Source: Bacteroidota bacterium
GTDB lineage: Bacteria; Bacteroidota; Bacteroidia; Flavobacteriales; Schleiferiaceae
DNA: 55,143 nucleotides
Assembly (NCBI GenBank): GCA_003045865.1
Contig: PZPB01000012.1
Span: 1 to 55,143, forward strand
Reading direction: 5' to 3'
Shown here: piece after piece, positions 44,089-54,500 of the stretch
How the letters are laid out: each line of letters begins with the position of its first letter
Position numbering within the stretch: the stretch's first letter is position 1
Made by a program: the position numbers and the translations under genes
Notes under the pieces: generated by a model
Database searches by the model: none
The model's input: only the letters and a program-made list of their open reading frames with translations
Told to the model about the DNA's origin: nothing

Positions 44089-45184
44089 GGTTCAGGATTT
44101 TATCGATTTCATCTACAATAGTGGCCGAAGCATGGGGCAAAGCGAGTTTCAAAATATTCTGCTCCAGTTTCTTAATTTCAGTTTCAGCGGCCAGTAAATC
44201 GCTCAATATTTTTAATAATTCGGTGGGGCTGCCATTTTCTTTAAATAGTAATGCCGCTTCGCGATCTTTTAAATAGGTGGCGTTTTTCGTTTGATGGTCT
44301 TCCGCCACATTAGGTGAAGGAATTAAAATGCTGGCCTTGCCTAAGGCGGCTAATTCGCTCAGGGTATTGGCTCCGGCGCGACTAATTACCAAATCTGCCG
44401 CAGCAAAGGCCTCATCCATATTATTTAGGAAAGCGTGTAATTGGTGCTCGGGGGCAAGATGCGTAAACTGTTGGCTCAGATTTTCATAGTAGAGCTTGCC
44501 GCATTGCCAGATAATGTTCAGGTTTTGCTCCGTTAAATCATTAATAATGGCCGCAATTAATTCATTGATGCGACGGGCACCAAGGCTGCCGCCAAGAATG
44601 AGTAAGGTTTTTCGCTGCGGGTTTAATCCTAATTTCTGGCTGGCGCTTTCTTTACTCGGTAAATTACTGGTGAGATTGGCGCGCAGCGGATTGCCACTGA
44701 GAGTGATTTTATCAGCCGGGAAAAAACGCTGCATGTTTTCGTAAGCCACGCATATAGACGCGGCTTTTGCAGCTAAAATTTTATTGGTAATTCCCGGATA
44801 AGAGTTTTGCTCTTGAATTAAACAAGGAATTCCTTTTTGGGCCGCGGCATACAATAAAGGACCGCTGGCATAACCGCCGGTGCCAATGGCGAAATCGGCA
44901 GGGAATTTTTTCAAAATACGACGACTCTTCCACAGTGAGCTAATCACCTTTAAGGGAAAGCTCAAATTGTCGAGGCTTAATTTTCGTTGTAAACCGCTAA
45001 TCCAAAGTCCCTCAATAGCATAGCCTGCTTGTGGAACTTTTTCCATTTCCATTCTGCCTTGAGCGCCCACAAAAAGAAACTCCGCCGTAGGGTAGCGCTT
45101 TTTTAATTCGTCGGCAATGGCAATGGCGGGGAAAATATGTCCTCCCGTACCGCCTCCGCTTATGATAAATCGCAATTTAGACAT
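44078..45184 (-). CDS. murG: UDP-GlcNAc transferase MurG
   Basis: 368 aa. Three glycine-rich signatures: ISGGGTGGHIFPAIAIADEL near the N-terminus, AIGTGGYASGPLLYAA (about 95-110), and GGSLGARRINELI (about 193-205), with SRAGANTLSEL in the C-terminal half. It converts lipid I to lipid II on the inner face of the membrane. Overlaps ftsW by 8 bp. Confidence 0.97.
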   Translation of the reverse strand: MSKLRFIISGGGTGGHIFPAIAIADELKKRYPTAEFLFVGAQGRMEMEKVPQAGYAIEGLWISGLQRKLSLDNLSFPLKVISSLWKSRRILKKFPADFAIGTGGYASGPLLYAAAQKGIPCLIQEQNSYPGITNKILAAKAASICVAYENMQRFFPADKITLSGNPLRANLTSNLPSKESASQKLGLNPQRKTLLILGGSLGARRINELIAAIINDLTEQNLNIIWQCGKLYYENLSQQFTHLAPEHQLHAFLNNMDEAFAAADLVISRAGANTLSELAALGKASILIPSPNVAEDHQTKNATYLKDREAALLFKENGSPTELLKILSDLLAAETEIKKLEQNILKLALPHASATIVDEIDKILNHAE

Positions 45185-46385
45185 GGCTGAGGTTTTCTGG
45201 GTTTAGTGCGGTTTTTTCGTCGCTTGGGCTTTCAATATTTAAAGCTTCATCGTCGAGACTACTGTTCGATTGGCTTTTACCACGACTCACACTTTGTATC
45301 ATGCCCAGCGCAATGGCGGTCATCCAAATGGAAGTACCCCCTTTGCTAACCAAGGGTAGGGTTTGTCCCGTTACAGGAATCAGGTTTACGGCCACACTGA
45401 GGTTTACTAAGGCTTGCGCCAAGATGACCAATCCCAGCCCCAAGCTGAGAAGGGAGCCAAAACTCGTCTTTGCTCGGTTTGCGATGCGCAAGAAGCGAAA
45501 GAGAATCCAAATAAAAACCACAATAATAAGTCCGCCCCCTAAGGTGCCCCATTCTTCCACAATTACCGCGAAAATAAAATCGGAGTTCGACTGCGGTAGG
45601 AAGTTTTTAAGAGCGCTTTTGCCGGGGCCTTTACCGAGGTACTGACCTTCGGCAATAGCCATTTTGGCTTTGGTTACTTGATAGTTTTCGGCCGAATCAC
45701 CACTAGAGAAACTTTCAATACGCGTTTTCCAAGTGGCCACGCGGTTGCTCATATTAGGGAAGGCGTAAACCAAAGCCACGAAAATCGCAAGGGCTACCAA
45801 GCCGCTTCCCGCCAAAATGAAAAGGTTTTTTAGCGCATAGCCCCCAATAAATAGCAGTAAAATACTCACGCCAAAAATTAAGGCGGCCGTACTAAAGTTT
45901 GCGGGTAAAATTAATCCTACCACCAAGAGGATTGGAAAGATAAGGGGTAGGAAGGTCGCTTTAAAACTACGCAGTTCTTCTTTGCTTCTTAAGGCTAAAT
46001 AGCGCGCTAAGTAGGTGATTAAAACCACACTAGCGAGGGCGCTTGTTTGAAAAGTTTGCCCCATGGGTAGGCGTATCCAGCGTGAAGCATTAGAAACGTT
46101 TACCCCATTTACTAAGGTGTAAACTAATAATATGGCTACAGGAACAAGAAGTAGTCGTGAAAAAGACCCGAATAAATTGTAGTCTACTCGGTGCACGGCG
46201 TACATCAGTCCAAAACCAGCTCCAATAAAAAAGAGATGCTTAGCTAAGTCCACAAGGGTACTTGCTCCGCCACTAAAGGCCAAGTTGCTGCTTGCACTAT
46301 ACACCGTAATGGTGCCCACTAAAGCCAAGATGGCCGTGAGTATCCATAGGGTAGAGTCTCCTTTTATTTCGAGCTTTAATTTCAC
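45177..46385 (-). CDS. ftsW: cell division lipid II glycosyltransferase FtsW
   Basis: 402 aa with about ten membrane helices of the SEDS family. The conserved acidic loop WKTRIESFSSGDSAENYQVT and KSALKNFLPQSNSDFIFAVI with EEWG (catalytic region) are clear, and VNLIPVTGQTLPLVSKGGTS is the SEDS signature. It polymerises glycan strands at the septum with the penicillin-binding protein encoded in the same cluster. Gap to murD is 2 bp. Confidence 0.95.
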   Translation of the reverse strand: MKLKLEIKGDSTLWILTAILALVGTITVYSASSNLAFSGGASTLVDLAKHLFFIGAGFGLMYAVHRVDYNLFGSFSRLLLVPVAILLVYTLVNGVNVSNASRWIRLPMGQTFQTSALASVVLITYLARYLALRSKEELRSFKATFLPLIFPILLVVGLILPANFSTAALIFGVSILLLFIGGYALKNLFILAGSGLVALAIFVALVYAFPNMSNRVATWKTRIESFSSGDSAENYQVTKAKMAIAEGQYLGKGPGKSALKNFLPQSNSDFIFAVIVEEWGTLGGGLIIVVFIWILFRFLRIANRAKTSFGSLLSLGLGLVILAQALVNLSVAVNLIPVTGQTLPLVSKGGTSIWMTAIALGMIQSVSRGKSQSNSSLDDEALNIESPSDEKTALNPENLSHV

Positions 46386-46387
46386 GG

Positions 46388-47731
46388 TTATAGTTTTCTT
46401 ACCGCATCTTTAAATTGACGACCACGGTCTTCGTAATTTTCGAATAAGTCGAAACTGGCACAAGCAGGACTTAATAAAACATTATCGCCTTTTTCGCCAA
46501 TCTTATAGGCCATGCGCACCGCTTCATCCATATCGGCAGCGTCAATCACCATTTCTACTTCACCATCAAATTCGGCATGTAGTTTTGAATTATCGGTACC
46601 CAAGCAAATAATTGCTTTTACATGTTGCTTTACCAAGGGTAAAAGTTGACAGTAATCATTGCCCTTATCTACGCCACCAGCAATCCAGATAGTAGGTTCC
46701 TTCATGCTTTCTAAGGCGTACCAGGTAGAATTTACATTTGTGGCTTTACTGTCGTTAATGAAGTTGATGCCATAAATCTGTAAAACGGGTTCTAGGCGGT
46801 GCTCAATACTTTCGAAATTAGCCATGCTTTCGCGGATGGTTTCTTTGCGAATATTAAGTAATCTACCGGCTACGCCCGAAGCTAAACTGTTGTAGCTGTT
46901 GTGTTTGCCTTGCAGGGCTAGTTCATTGATATCCATGTCCTCTTTACTGTTTAGAATTATTTTGAAAATGTTATTGGCGTCTAAAAATGCCCCTTGCTCC
47001 ACTGGTTTCTCAAGCGAGAGACTGTATTGCTGGGCTTTTATTTCTTTGGTTTTGAGATACTTCTGACTTAAAGGGTCGTCGGCATTGTAAATGAAGTGAT
47101 CGTTCTCATCTTGGTTTTCGAAGATTCGTAATTTCGCCGCCGCGTAGAGGTCTACATTGTACTGGTAGCGATCTAAATGATCTTCGGTAATATTGGTGAG
47201 AATGGAGATGAAGGGTTTGAAATCCACAATATCATCCAGCTGAAAGCTGCTTATTTCCACTACATAATAGTCGAAACCGTTTTCTGCAACAGCGGCGGCA
47301 AAGCTTTCGCCGATATTGCCCACCATCGCTACTTTTAAACCTGCGTTTTTAAGCAAATGATAGCAAAGCTTGGTGGTAGTAGTTTTGCCATTAGTGCCGG
47401 TAATAGCAATAATTTTCCCCTTACAAAAGCGATAAGCATATTCTACCTCGGAAATCAAGCTAATGCCGGCGGCACGAATGGCTTGAATTAAAGGCGCTTT
47501 TTCAGGAATGCCAGGCGATTTAATAATCAGGTCACAAGCAAGAATACGCTCGTTGCTGTGCTGACTTTCTTCAAATTCAATCGAAGCATTGCTAAGCTGA
47601 CGGTGGTACTTATCTTTAATAATACCCGCATCACTTAGGAATACTTGATGTCCTAGTTTTTTAGCTAAAAGAGCAGCACCTACGCCACTTTCCCCGCCTC
47701 CTAAAACTGCTATTTTAAGAGTGGTACCCAT
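46388..47731 (-). CDS. murD: UDP-N-acetylmuramoylalanine-D-glutamate ligase MurD
   Basis: 447 aa from the ATG at 47731. The frame is open to 47788, but the family begins at LKIAVLGGGESGVGAALLA, and 47731 makes the classic TAATG overlap with the mraY stop. P-loop [20 protein letters not shown], then NITEDHLDRY and FINDSKATNVNSTWYAL are MurD signatures. It adds D-glutamate in the cytoplasm. Confidence 0.96.
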   Translation of the reverse strand: MGTTLKIAVLGGGESGVGAALLAKKLGHQVFLSDAGIIKDKYHRQLSNASIEFEESQHSNERILACDLIIKSPGIPEKAPLIQAIRAAGISLISEVEYAYRFCKGKIIAITGTNGKTTTTKLCYHLLKNAGLKVAMVGNIGESFAAAVAENGFDYYVVEISSFQLDDIVDFKPFISILTNITEDHLDRYQYNVDLYAAAKLRIFENQDENDHFIYNADDPLSQKYLKTKEIKAQQYSLSLEKPVEQGAFLDANNIFKIILNSKEDMDINELALQGKHNSYNSLASGVAGRLLNIRKETIRESMANFESIEHRLEPVLQIYGINFINDSKATNVNSTWYALESMKEPTIWIAGGVDKGNDYCQLLPLVKQHVKAIICLGTDNSKLHAEFDGEVEMVIDAADMDEAVRMAYKIGEKGDNVLLSPACASFDLFENYEDRGRQFKDAVRKL

Positions 47732-48969
47732 TAGCGCAGTTTTAGAGTTACAAAGGTTAATACGGCTAGGAAAATGCCCACAATCCAAAAGCGGGTTACA
47801 ATTTTACTTTCGTGGAAGCCTCTTTTTTGGTAGTGGTGGTGTAGGGGCGACATTAGGAAAATCCTACGGCCTTCTCCAAATTTCTTTTTGGTGTATTTGA
47901 AATAACTCACCTGTAATACCACTGAAATATTCTCGGCTAAGAAAATGCCACATACCACAGGGATGAGCAGCTCTTTGCGAATAGCAATAGCGAATACCGC
48001 GATAATACCGCCAATGGTAAGGCTACCCGTGTCGCCCATAAATACTTGGGCAGGGAAGGTGTTGTACCATAAGAAGCCAATACAAGCACCTACAAAGGCG
48101 GCAATAAACACCACCATTTCACCCGTGTTCGGGATGTACATAATATTGAGGTAATCGGCAAAAATGATCGAGCCCGATACATAAGCGAAAACGCCTAAAG
48201 CAATGGCAATAATGGCCGAGGTTCCGGTGGCTAAACCATCAATTCCGTCGGTAAGATTCGCACCATTGGAAACGGCGGTAATAATGAAGATTACAATCGG
48301 AATGAAAATCAACCATGCGTATTTACTGGCTTCAGGCCCTAGCCAGTTCAATAATGAATTGTAATCAAATTCATTGTTTTTTACAAAGGGAATAGTCGTC
48401 TTCAGTGATTTTTGCGCATCTGCGTAAAGCGGTAAGGTTTGCTGACGCACGCCCGATTCTAATTCTACCAACTGTGCCGAGGCAATGCGATCTTTAACCG
48501 TTACATTATCGTTGAAATATAGAATGGAACCCACAATTAAGCCTAAGCCAATCTGCCCCATTACCTTAAACTTGCCGGGTAAACCCTTTTTGTTTTTACG
48601 GAATACTTTAATGTAATCATCTAAAAATCCCACCGCGCCCATCCAAATGGTGGTGATGATTAAAAGGATGATGTATATATTTTCTAGTTTGGCGAAAAGT
48701 AAGGTCGGGGCTAAGATGCCCAGTAGAATGATTAACCCACCCATGGTAGGTGTGCCGGCTTTTTCACTTTGGCCTTCTAAACCAAGGTCGCGAATGCTTT
48801 CGCCTACTTGCTTGGCGCGTAATAGGTTGATTAAGCGCTTTCCGAAAACCAAGCAGATAAGCAAGGAGCTAATCAAAGCCATCGCCGCCCGGAAGGTGAT
48901 GAATTCGAAAACGCCTGCTCCTGGTAAATCGTAAGTACTGTTTAAATAGCTAAAGAGGTAATAAAGCAT
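47731..48969 (-). CDS. mraY: phospho-MurNAc-pentapeptide transferase MraY
   Basis: 412 aa with about ten membrane helices. [40 protein letters not shown] and [13 protein letters not shown] carry the catalytic acids, and [20 protein letters not shown] is the histidine-rich motif near the C-terminus. It makes lipid I at the inner membrane. Longer than the E. coli enzyme (about 360 aa) by an insert near 140-190, as in other Bacteroidota. Stop and start overlap murD and murE by one base. Confidence 0.96.
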   Translation of the reverse strand: MLYYLFSYLNSTYDLPGAGVFEFITFRAAMALISSLLICLVFGKRLINLLRAKQVGESIRDLGLEGQSEKAGTPTMGGLIILLGILAPTLLFAKLENIYIILLIITTIWMGAVGFLDDYIKVFRKNKKGLPGKFKVMGQIGLGLIVGSILYFNDNVTVKDRIASAQLVELESGVRQQTLPLYADAQKSLKTTIPFVKNNEFDYNSLLNWLGPEASKYAWLIFIPIVIFIITAVSNGANLTDGIDGLATGTSAIIAIALGVFAYVSGSIIFADYLNIMYIPNTGEMVVFIAAFVGACIGFLWYNTFPAQVFMGDTGSLTIGGIIAVFAIAIRKELLIPVVCGIFLAENISVVLQVSYFKYTKKKFGEGRRIFLMSPLHHHYQKRGFHESKIVTRFWIVGIFLAVLTFVTLKLR

Positions 48970-50432
48970 TAGCTAGGATATTTTTGGTTCAACATTTCTT
49001 GGGCCAGCGCGAGGTCGTTAAAATCTTTGCGCAGGCCTTTAATTTCTTGATAGGTCTCGTGTCCTTTGCCTGCAATCAGAATAATGTCTTTGCTTTGGCC
49101 TAATTGAATAGCGGTTTTAATCGCTTGTTCGCGGTCTAAAATGCAAAGCACCTTATGGCTTTGATGCATTTCTACGCCAGTCATCATTTCATCAATGATG
49201 CTCTGTGGCTCTTCAAAGCGGGGATTGTCTGAGGTAAGAATAACCTGATCGCTATTTTCACAAGCCACCTTGGCCATAATCGGTCTTTTGGTGGTATCGC
49301 GGTTCCCGCCGCAACCTACTACGGTAATCACCTTTTCGTTTTTCGTGCGAATCTTGGCAATGGTGCCCAATACATTTTCTAAGGCATCAGGCGTGTGCGC
49401 GTAATCTACAATGGCAGTTAAGTCATTCTTTTGAATGTACTGAAAGCGACCAGCCACTGAGTTTAAGCTGCTAATAGCGGTGGCTACTTGCAAAGGATCT
49501 TTCTCTAATTCTACCGCTACTCCATAAATGGCCAATAGATTGTACACATTAAAAGTGCCGATCAATTTGGTCCATACTTCGTGCATGCCCAGTTTAATTA
49601 GCATGCCATTTAGTTGGTGCTCCAAGATGCGCCCTTTGTAATCGCTATCATTACTAATGCTATAGGTGCGAACCTTGGCTTTAGTATTTTGGGTCATAGT
49701 CATACCGTGGCGCTCATCGCCATTGGTAAGCATGAAAGCCGTTTTGGGTAAATTATCGAAGAGGGCTTTTTTGGCCTTAATATAGTTTTCGAAACTACCG
49801 TGGTAGTCGAGGTGGTCGTGGGAAATATTGGTGAAAACCGCGCCGGTAAAATGCAGGGCAAAAGTGCGCTTTTGGGCAATGCCGTGACTGCTTGCTTCCA
49901 TAAAGCAATACTTGCAGCCATTTTTCACCATCTCATTCAAATAGTAATTTATTTGAATCGGGTCGGGAGTGGTATGACTGGCGGGAAAACTCTCTTTGCC
50001 AATCTTAATATCAACCGTAGAAAGCAAGCCGCTTTTCTCACCTAAATTGGTGAAGAGCTGATAAAGAAGGGTGCTGGTGGTAGTCTTACCGTTGGTGCCC
50101 GTTACCCCAATAAGCTTTAATTTTTTAGAAGGCTCATCGTAAAAATTGCTCGCTATTTTGGCTAAAGCAGCATGACTGTCTTTTACCACGATATAGGTAA
50201 TTCCTTCTGCGGTTTCGCTAGGAAGGTTTTCGCAGATTATGGCACGAGCGCCCGTTTCGATAGCGGCACTAATATATTTATGGCCATCTACCTGAGTGCC
50301 AATAATAGCCACAAACAATGACTCACGACTAGCTTCCTTGGAGTTAAAGGTAATTTTGCTTACCGCAAGATGCGTGGTCCCGATGGTGTCGAGCAATGAA
50401 ACGCCGTATAAGAGGTCCTTTAATAGCTTCAT
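48969..50432 (-). CDS. murE: UDP-MurNAc-tripeptide ligase MurE
   Basis: 487 aa. P-loop [19 protein letters not shown], then [25 protein letters not shown] and [13 protein letters not shown]. The DNPRFEEP motif near 405-412 is the DNPR form linked to meso-diaminopimelate as the added amino acid rather than lysine. Overlaps the PBP gene by 4 bp and mraY by 1 bp. Confidence 0.96.
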   Translation of the reverse strand: MKLLKDLLYGVSLLDTIGTTHLAVSKITFNSKEASRESLFVAIIGTQVDGHKYISAAIETGARAIICENLPSETAEGITYIVVKDSHAALAKIASNFYDEPSKKLKLIGVTGTNGKTTTSTLLYQLFTNLGEKSGLLSTVDIKIGKESFPASHTTPDPIQINYYLNEMVKNGCKYCFMEASSHGIAQKRTFALHFTGAVFTNISHDHLDYHGSFENYIKAKKALFDNLPKTAFMLTNGDERHGMTMTQNTKAKVRTYSISNDSDYKGRILEHQLNGMLIKLGMHEVWTKLIGTFNVYNLLAIYGVAVELEKDPLQVATAISSLNSVAGRFQYIQKNDLTAIVDYAHTPDALENVLGTIAKIRTKNEKVITVVGCGGNRDTTKRPIMAKVACENSDQVILTSDNPRFEEPQSIIDEMMTGVEMHQSHKVLCILDREQAIKTAIQLGQSKDIILIAGKGHETYQEIKGLRKDFNDLALAQEMLNQKYPS

Positions 50433-52393
50433 CCTAATTTCAATTCAATTAGTTGTTCGGTACTTAGTTCCGTTCCCGCGCTAGGGTATTGCCACTGTAC
50501 TTTTCCGTTACCGGAGATGCGTACCTTGAAGCCAGCGTTTTCTAATTCACTGAGTACTTGATAGCCATTGCGCCCTTTCAAATTGGGCATAGCTTTCAAT
50601 TTTTCGGGATCGATTATTTGTATATCACCTGCGCTGAGGCTGGTAAAGCTGTTAGCGGGGGCGGTATTAACTTCTTGGGGACTGTTGCGGTAAATATTTT
50701 CGGCAATGGTTTTAAAAACTGGGAAAGCCACGGTGCTGCCGTAGTAGGAGCCTTGGGGCTTGTTTACCACTACAATGCAAGAGTATTGCGGATTGTCGGT
50801 GGGGAAGTAGCCGGCAAAAGAAGCTTGATAATCTTTGGTACCTTGCTTCCAGTAGTTTAGTTGACAGGTTCCAGTTTTGCCTGCTAGGCCACAAATACTA
50901 TACTTGCCGCTTTGCGCGGTACCGTCTTGCACTACGCCTTTGAGTAGAATTTGTAATTTCTCTAAGGTTTCGGGCGAGCAAATAGCCGGATTTAAAACTT
51001 CGGTTTCAATCTTTTCTACGCTGCGTCCGTGACTTTGAATTTCCTCTAAAAAACGAGGCTTTACCATTATACCATCGTTGGCAACGGCATTGTAAAAGGT
51101 AAGCAGCTGCATAGGTGTGAAACTCACTTGGTAGCCGAAGCTAATCCAGGGTAGTGAAATAGCGCTCCAATCGGCATCGCTAGTTTTGGGAATGCGCGGC
51201 TTGCCTTCGCCTTTAATAGCCAAGTCTAGCGATTGGTGTAAACCAATGCTATATAGGCGGTCGATAAATTTTTGGGGCTGATTGGCGTAGTGGTCGATAA
51301 TGGTTTTGGCGATGCCCACATTGCTCGACTTTTCGAAGGCCTCTCTTAAGTTTGTTTTGCCATAACCCTTGCCATTACTGTCTTTAATTAAGGAAGACTT
51401 GTATTCGTAAATCCCGTTTTCAGTATCAACGGGCGTGTTGAGGTCAGCATAGCCATCTTCGAAAAGAGCGAGTACGGCGGCCAATTTAAAGGTTGATCCG
51501 GGTTCAGTGCTTTCCCATACAGCATAATTACGCTTCTCGAAATAAGTACCATTTTTAGTGATGCCTAAATTGGAGATGGCTTTAATAGCACCAGTTTTCA
51601 CGTCCATTAATACTGCGCAGCCGTGGTCGGCTTGATAAGTTTCTAGGCTAGAAAGCAAGGCATTGTGCACAATATCCTGCATGCGACTATCGATGGTACA
51701 AATTAAATCGAGGCCGTTTTCGGGCTCTTCTTCATTTTGGTCGTTCAGGGGCTTCCAGTTTTGGTTGCCAATTTTTTGCTTCAGTCGTTTACCGTCTTTC
51801 CCTTTGAGGTAAGCCGAATAAGCACCTTCGAGACCAGTAGCGAAACTTTTACGTTCGCGGCCAATAGTACGCTCCGCAATTTTACCGAGTGGCATTTTGC
51901 GGTAATTCTCTTGTTCTATAATTAAGCCTCCTTTAAAACGACCGGCATTAAATATGGGGAAGCTTTTAATTTCTTGCAGATCTAGGTAACTGAGATCCTT
52001 GCCAATGGGAAAATAACGCTGATCTTGGTTGCGGGCTTTAATTAGCTCATTCTTCCAGCTAGCCCAAGTTCGGTCCTTAAATTTCGCGGCTAAGCTTTTG
52101 CTCAAGGCAGATACCTCTTCAAAAAAAAGATCCTCTTCAACCGTAACGGGATCGAAGTGTAAATTGTAAACCGGCACCGAAGTCGCGAGTAATTTGCCGT
52201 CGCTGGAGTAAATGTTTCCTCTTTCAGCGGGGATGTTCATTTCGCGCACTACTTCTTTTTGAGCGCGTTCCCGTAAGGCCTCCCCTTCAATAAATTGGAT
52301 GCTTAATAATTTGGTAAATATGAGCACAGCTAAGAGGGCCAGTGGTACAAACACCAGAAAGGCTCTACTTAATATGGCTTTGTTTTCGGACAT
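50429..52393 (-). CDS. ftsI: septal penicillin-binding protein (FtsI/PBP3-type) with PASTA domain
   Basis: 654 aa. One membrane helix at about 10-28, a dimerisation domain, then the transpeptidase: active-site Ser300-Lys303 in EPGSTFKLA, SSN in KSSNVGIAK (about 360), and KTGTC (about 508). The C-terminal ~60 residues (MPNLKGRNGYQVLSELENAG) are one PASTA domain. It crosslinks septal peptidoglycan made by FtsW. Located 8 bp after the ftsL-like gene. Confidence 0.95.
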   Translation of the reverse strand: MSENKAILSRAFLVFVPLALLAVLIFTKLLSIQFIEGEALRERAQKEVVREMNIPAERGNIYSSDGKLLATSVPVYNLHFDPVTVEEDLFFEEVSALSKSLAAKFKDRTWASWKNELIKARNQDQRYFPIGKDLSYLDLQEIKSFPIFNAGRFKGGLIIEQENYRKMPLGKIAERTIGRERKSFATGLEGAYSAYLKGKDGKRLKQKIGNQNWKPLNDQNEEEPENGLDLICTIDSRMQDIVHNALLSSLETYQADHGCAVLMDVKTGAIKAISNLGITKNGTYFEKRNYAVWESTEPGSTFKLAAVLALFEDGYADLNTPVDTENGIYEYKSSLIKDSNGKGYGKTNLREAFEKSSNVGIAKTIIDHYANQPQKFIDRLYSIGLHQSLDLAIKGEGKPRIPKTSDADWSAISLPWISFGYQVSFTPMQLLTFYNAVANDGIMVKPRFLEEIQSHGRSVEKIETEVLNPAICSPETLEKLQILLKGVVQDGTAQSGKYSICGLAGKTGTCQLNYWKQGTKDYQASFAGYFPTDNPQYSCIVVVNKPQGSYYGSTVAFPVFKTIAENIYRNSPQEVNTAPANSFTSLSAGDIQIIDPEKLKAMPNLKGRNGYQVLSELENAGFKVRISGNGKVQWQYPSAGTELSTEQLIELKLG

Positions 52394-52401
52394 CTAGTCT
52401 T

Positions 52402-52734
52402 CTAATCTTTTACCGTAATTACTTTAGGCGGTTGTTGGCCTTGTTGCAGATTTAAATGGGCTGCGTTAACTTTTTCAATCACTTTGCTCTCCATCGATTC
52501 GTTCATTAAGCGCGAGCGGGTATCGATGAACTCGGAGTTTAATTCTTTCATTTCGCGACGCAGTTCGGCGATGCGATGAACTTTTCGCTCGGCATTATGA
52601 CTGCTGGTGGTCATAATTAAGGCTAAACCGCAGAGGAAAAGGATATAAGGCCAATGTTTTAGCACCTTGGGATTTACCAGAAATCCTCCGGTAAGAAGGG
52701 TGCTAAAGCGGCTGTTTTTTTTAGTTTCAGTCAT
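52402..52734 (-). CDS. FtsL-like cell division protein
   Basis: 110 aa from the ATG at 52734. The frame is open to 52782, but that region is the end of rsmH, and MTETKKNSRF is a better start. One membrane helix (about 31-48, HWPYILFLCGLALIMTT), then a short coiled coil (KVHRIAELRREMKELNSEF). The layout and the slot between rsmH and the PBP gene fit FtsL, which recruits FtsW/PBP at the septum. Sequence similarity across phyla is low, so the call rests on topology and position. Overlaps rsmH by 8 bp. Confidence 0.85.
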   Translation of the reverse strand: MTETKKNSRFSTLLTGGFLVNPKVLKHWPYILFLCGLALIMTTSSHNAERKVHRIAELRREMKELNSEFIDTRSRLMNESMESKVIEKVNAAHLNLQQGQQPPKVITVKD

Positions 52735-53632
52735 TCTTCCCCGCAATTTTTTCGGCGGCTCGCATTTTGGCAGAGCGGGCACGCGGGTTAATGCTAATTT
52801 CTTCGTCGCTAGGAATGAGAGGCTTGCGGGTAATCGGCTCCAAAGGGCGGATTAGGTTTCCGTAGAAATCCTTTTCCATGCTTCCGTCGAAATGTCCGCC
52901 GCGGAAATAATTCTTCACCAAGCGATCTTCCAAAGAGTGGTAAGAGATACACACGATGCGACCTTGATCTTTTAATACCGCAGTCGACTGCTCCAGTAAT
53001 TCTTCAATTACCTTTAGTTCTTCGTTTACTTCTATGCGTATGGCTTGAAAAACCTGCGCGATATATTGTCCCGGCTTATTGCGCGGGGCTAATTTTTCTA
53101 TGGCCGCTTTCAGCTGAAAGGTGCTTTCTAAGGGCTGTTTGCTAATAATGGCGCGGGCGGCTAAATGCGGACGAGGAATTTCTCCGTATTGTTTTAAGAT
53201 GCGAATCAATTCGGTTTCATCCGATTGGTTTAGTACGTCGGCAGCGCTGCGGCCTTTATTGCGGTTCATGCGCATATCTAGTGCGGCATCGTAACGCAAA
53301 GAAAAGCCTCTTTCCCCTTCATCGATCTGGTGGGAGGAAATCCCAAAATCCCCTAAAATCGCATCTACGGAAGTGATGCCTTGCATGCGCAACATTTTTT
53401 GGAGATAGCGGAAATTAGAACTGATCAGCGTAAAGCGCGGATCGTCGGGAATATTGTTTTTAGCATCAGGATCTTGGTCGAAGGCGAATAATTTCCCCTG
53501 CTCGCCTAAACGGCTAAGGATTTCACGCGAATGCCCGCCACCACCAAAGGTCACGTCTACATAAACACCATCGGCTTTGATCGCCATTAGGTCTACGCTT
53601 TCTTTTAAAAGTACGGGGTTATGATAGCTCAT
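52727..53632 (-). CDS. rsmH: 16S rRNA (cytosine1402-N4)-methyltransferase RsmH
   Basis: 301 aa from the ATG at 53632 (YHNPVLLKESVDLM is the family start; an ATG four codons earlier at 53644 is possible). SAM-binding DVTFGGGGHSREIL near 26-40, then LGDFGISSHQIDEGERGFS, and near the C-terminus CISYHSLEDRLVKNYF. It methylates C1402 in the 16S rRNA P site. Overlaps mraZ by 14 bp. Confidence 0.96.
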   Translation of the reverse strand: MSYHNPVLLKESVDLMAIKADGVYVDVTFGGGGHSREILSRLGEQGKLFAFDQDPDAKNNIPDDPRFTLISSNFRYLQKMLRMQGITSVDAILGDFGISSHQIDEGERGFSLRYDAALDMRMNRNKGRSAADVLNQSDETELIRILKQYGEIPRPHLAARAIISKQPLESTFQLKAAIEKLAPRNKPGQYIAQVFQAIRIEVNEELKVIEELLEQSTAVLKDQGRIVCISYHSLEDRLVKNYFRGGHFDGSMEKDFYGNLIRPLEPITRKPLIPSDEEISINPRARSAKMRAAEKIAGKND

Positions 53633-54092
53633 CGTCCAGATCATTTAGGCTGCCCATTACGTCTTCGGCTAAGGCGCCAAAGTCAATTTCAGGATTGTTG
53701 ATCGTGGCTTCGTACTGGGCTTTATCCCATACTTCGATGAATCCGCCGGTGGAGGCGAGGGTGATATCGCCTTTTAATTTGGCGAAAATCATCAGGTCTT
53801 TGGGAATGTTAATTCTACCATTACCATCTACTTCTACCACTTTTACCCCTGCGGTAAACATGCGAATGAAGTCGTTATTCTTTTTCACAAAGCGGTTCAG
53901 GCGATTCACTTTCGCCATGGTTCTTTGCCATTCGCTCATGGGGTAGAGTTCCAAGCAGTTTTGGAAAACGCTGCGTTTTAGGATGAAGCCTTGCTCCATA
54001 GAGGCAAGCAGCTGCTTTTTGAGCGCGCTCGGTATGGCGGCACGCCCTTTTGCATCTAACTTACAATCATGTACTCCTATCAAATTCAGCAT
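53619..54092 (-). CDS. mraZ: transcriptional regulator MraZ
   Basis: 157 aa, two SpoVT/AbrB-like halves each with the DxxGR motif: CKLDAKGRAAIPSALKKQL (about 10-28) and VEVDGNGRINIPKDLMIFA (about 87-105). MraZ forms a ring and represses the dcw cluster by binding TGGGN repeats upstream of its own gene. Such repeats are present at 54135-54159. First gene of the cluster. Confidence 0.95.
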   Translation of the reverse strand: MLNLIGVHDCKLDAKGRAAIPSALKKQLLASMEQGFILKRSVFQNCLELYPMSEWQRTMAKVNRLNRFVKKNNDFIRMFTAGVKVVEVDGNGRINIPKDLMIFAKLKGDITLASTGGFIEVWDKAQYEATINNPEIDFGALAEDVMGSLNDLDDELS

Positions 54093-54117
54093 TTTAGCCT
54101 TCTTGTGCTTGTGTTTT

Positions 54118-54159
54118 CAAAAATAGAAATATTGTCCCACTTTAGCCCACAAACTACCA
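54118..54159 (-). promoter_or_regulatory. dcw promoter with three-repeat MraZ box
   Basis: Read on the minus strand, TGGTA-GTTTG-TGGGC-TAAAG-TGGGA (54159-54135) gives three 5-base repeats with exactly 5-base spacers, the known MraZ operator pattern. A -7 element TATTTTTG follows at 54125-54118. A TTTG at 54153-54150, inside the repeats, would be the -33 element (24-nt spacer), so bound MraZ should block the polymerase. A further pair in the opposite direction (TGGGA-GAAAG-TGGAG) lies at 54257-54271. Confidence 0.7.
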
Positions 54160-54387
54160 CTATGTTGATAAATTATGAAATTATGTCAATAATTGACTTT
54201 AATTAAAGTGTCTTATCTATTTGTTAAACAGATAGATAAATGCTTTTATTTTAGGGTGGGAGAAAGTGGAGTGAAAAAACCAATTTTGGAGTCAAAAGTG
54301 GTTTTTTGATGGCGAGTACTAGTTTTAAATACCCGCAGAGATCTAGTTGTTAGTGCTTTAGCTAGCAGTGGATTCAGGGTTCAGCAT
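54160..54387. other. non-coding gap between mraZ and hutU
   Basis: AT-rich, with no open frame of note. Holds the weaker TGGGA-GAAAG-TGGAG pair on the plus strand (54257-54271). I see nothing else that can be supported here. Confidence 0.5.
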
Positions 54388-54416
54388 AAAAAAACCGCCC
54401 TCAATTGGGGCGGTTT
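54388..54416 (-). terminator. rho-independent terminator after the urocanase gene
   Basis: AAACCGCCC (54392-54400) pairs with GGGCGGTTT (54408-54416), with seven T following on the minus strand. It lies ~85 bp after the gene stop. Confidence 0.85.
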
Positions 54417-54500
54417 GTATGCTATCACTAGCGCACATGGCGCTTTAAAAATCGGCTTTAAAAAATGCTATTTCATTTTAACGCTAAGACGTGTCTCTGA

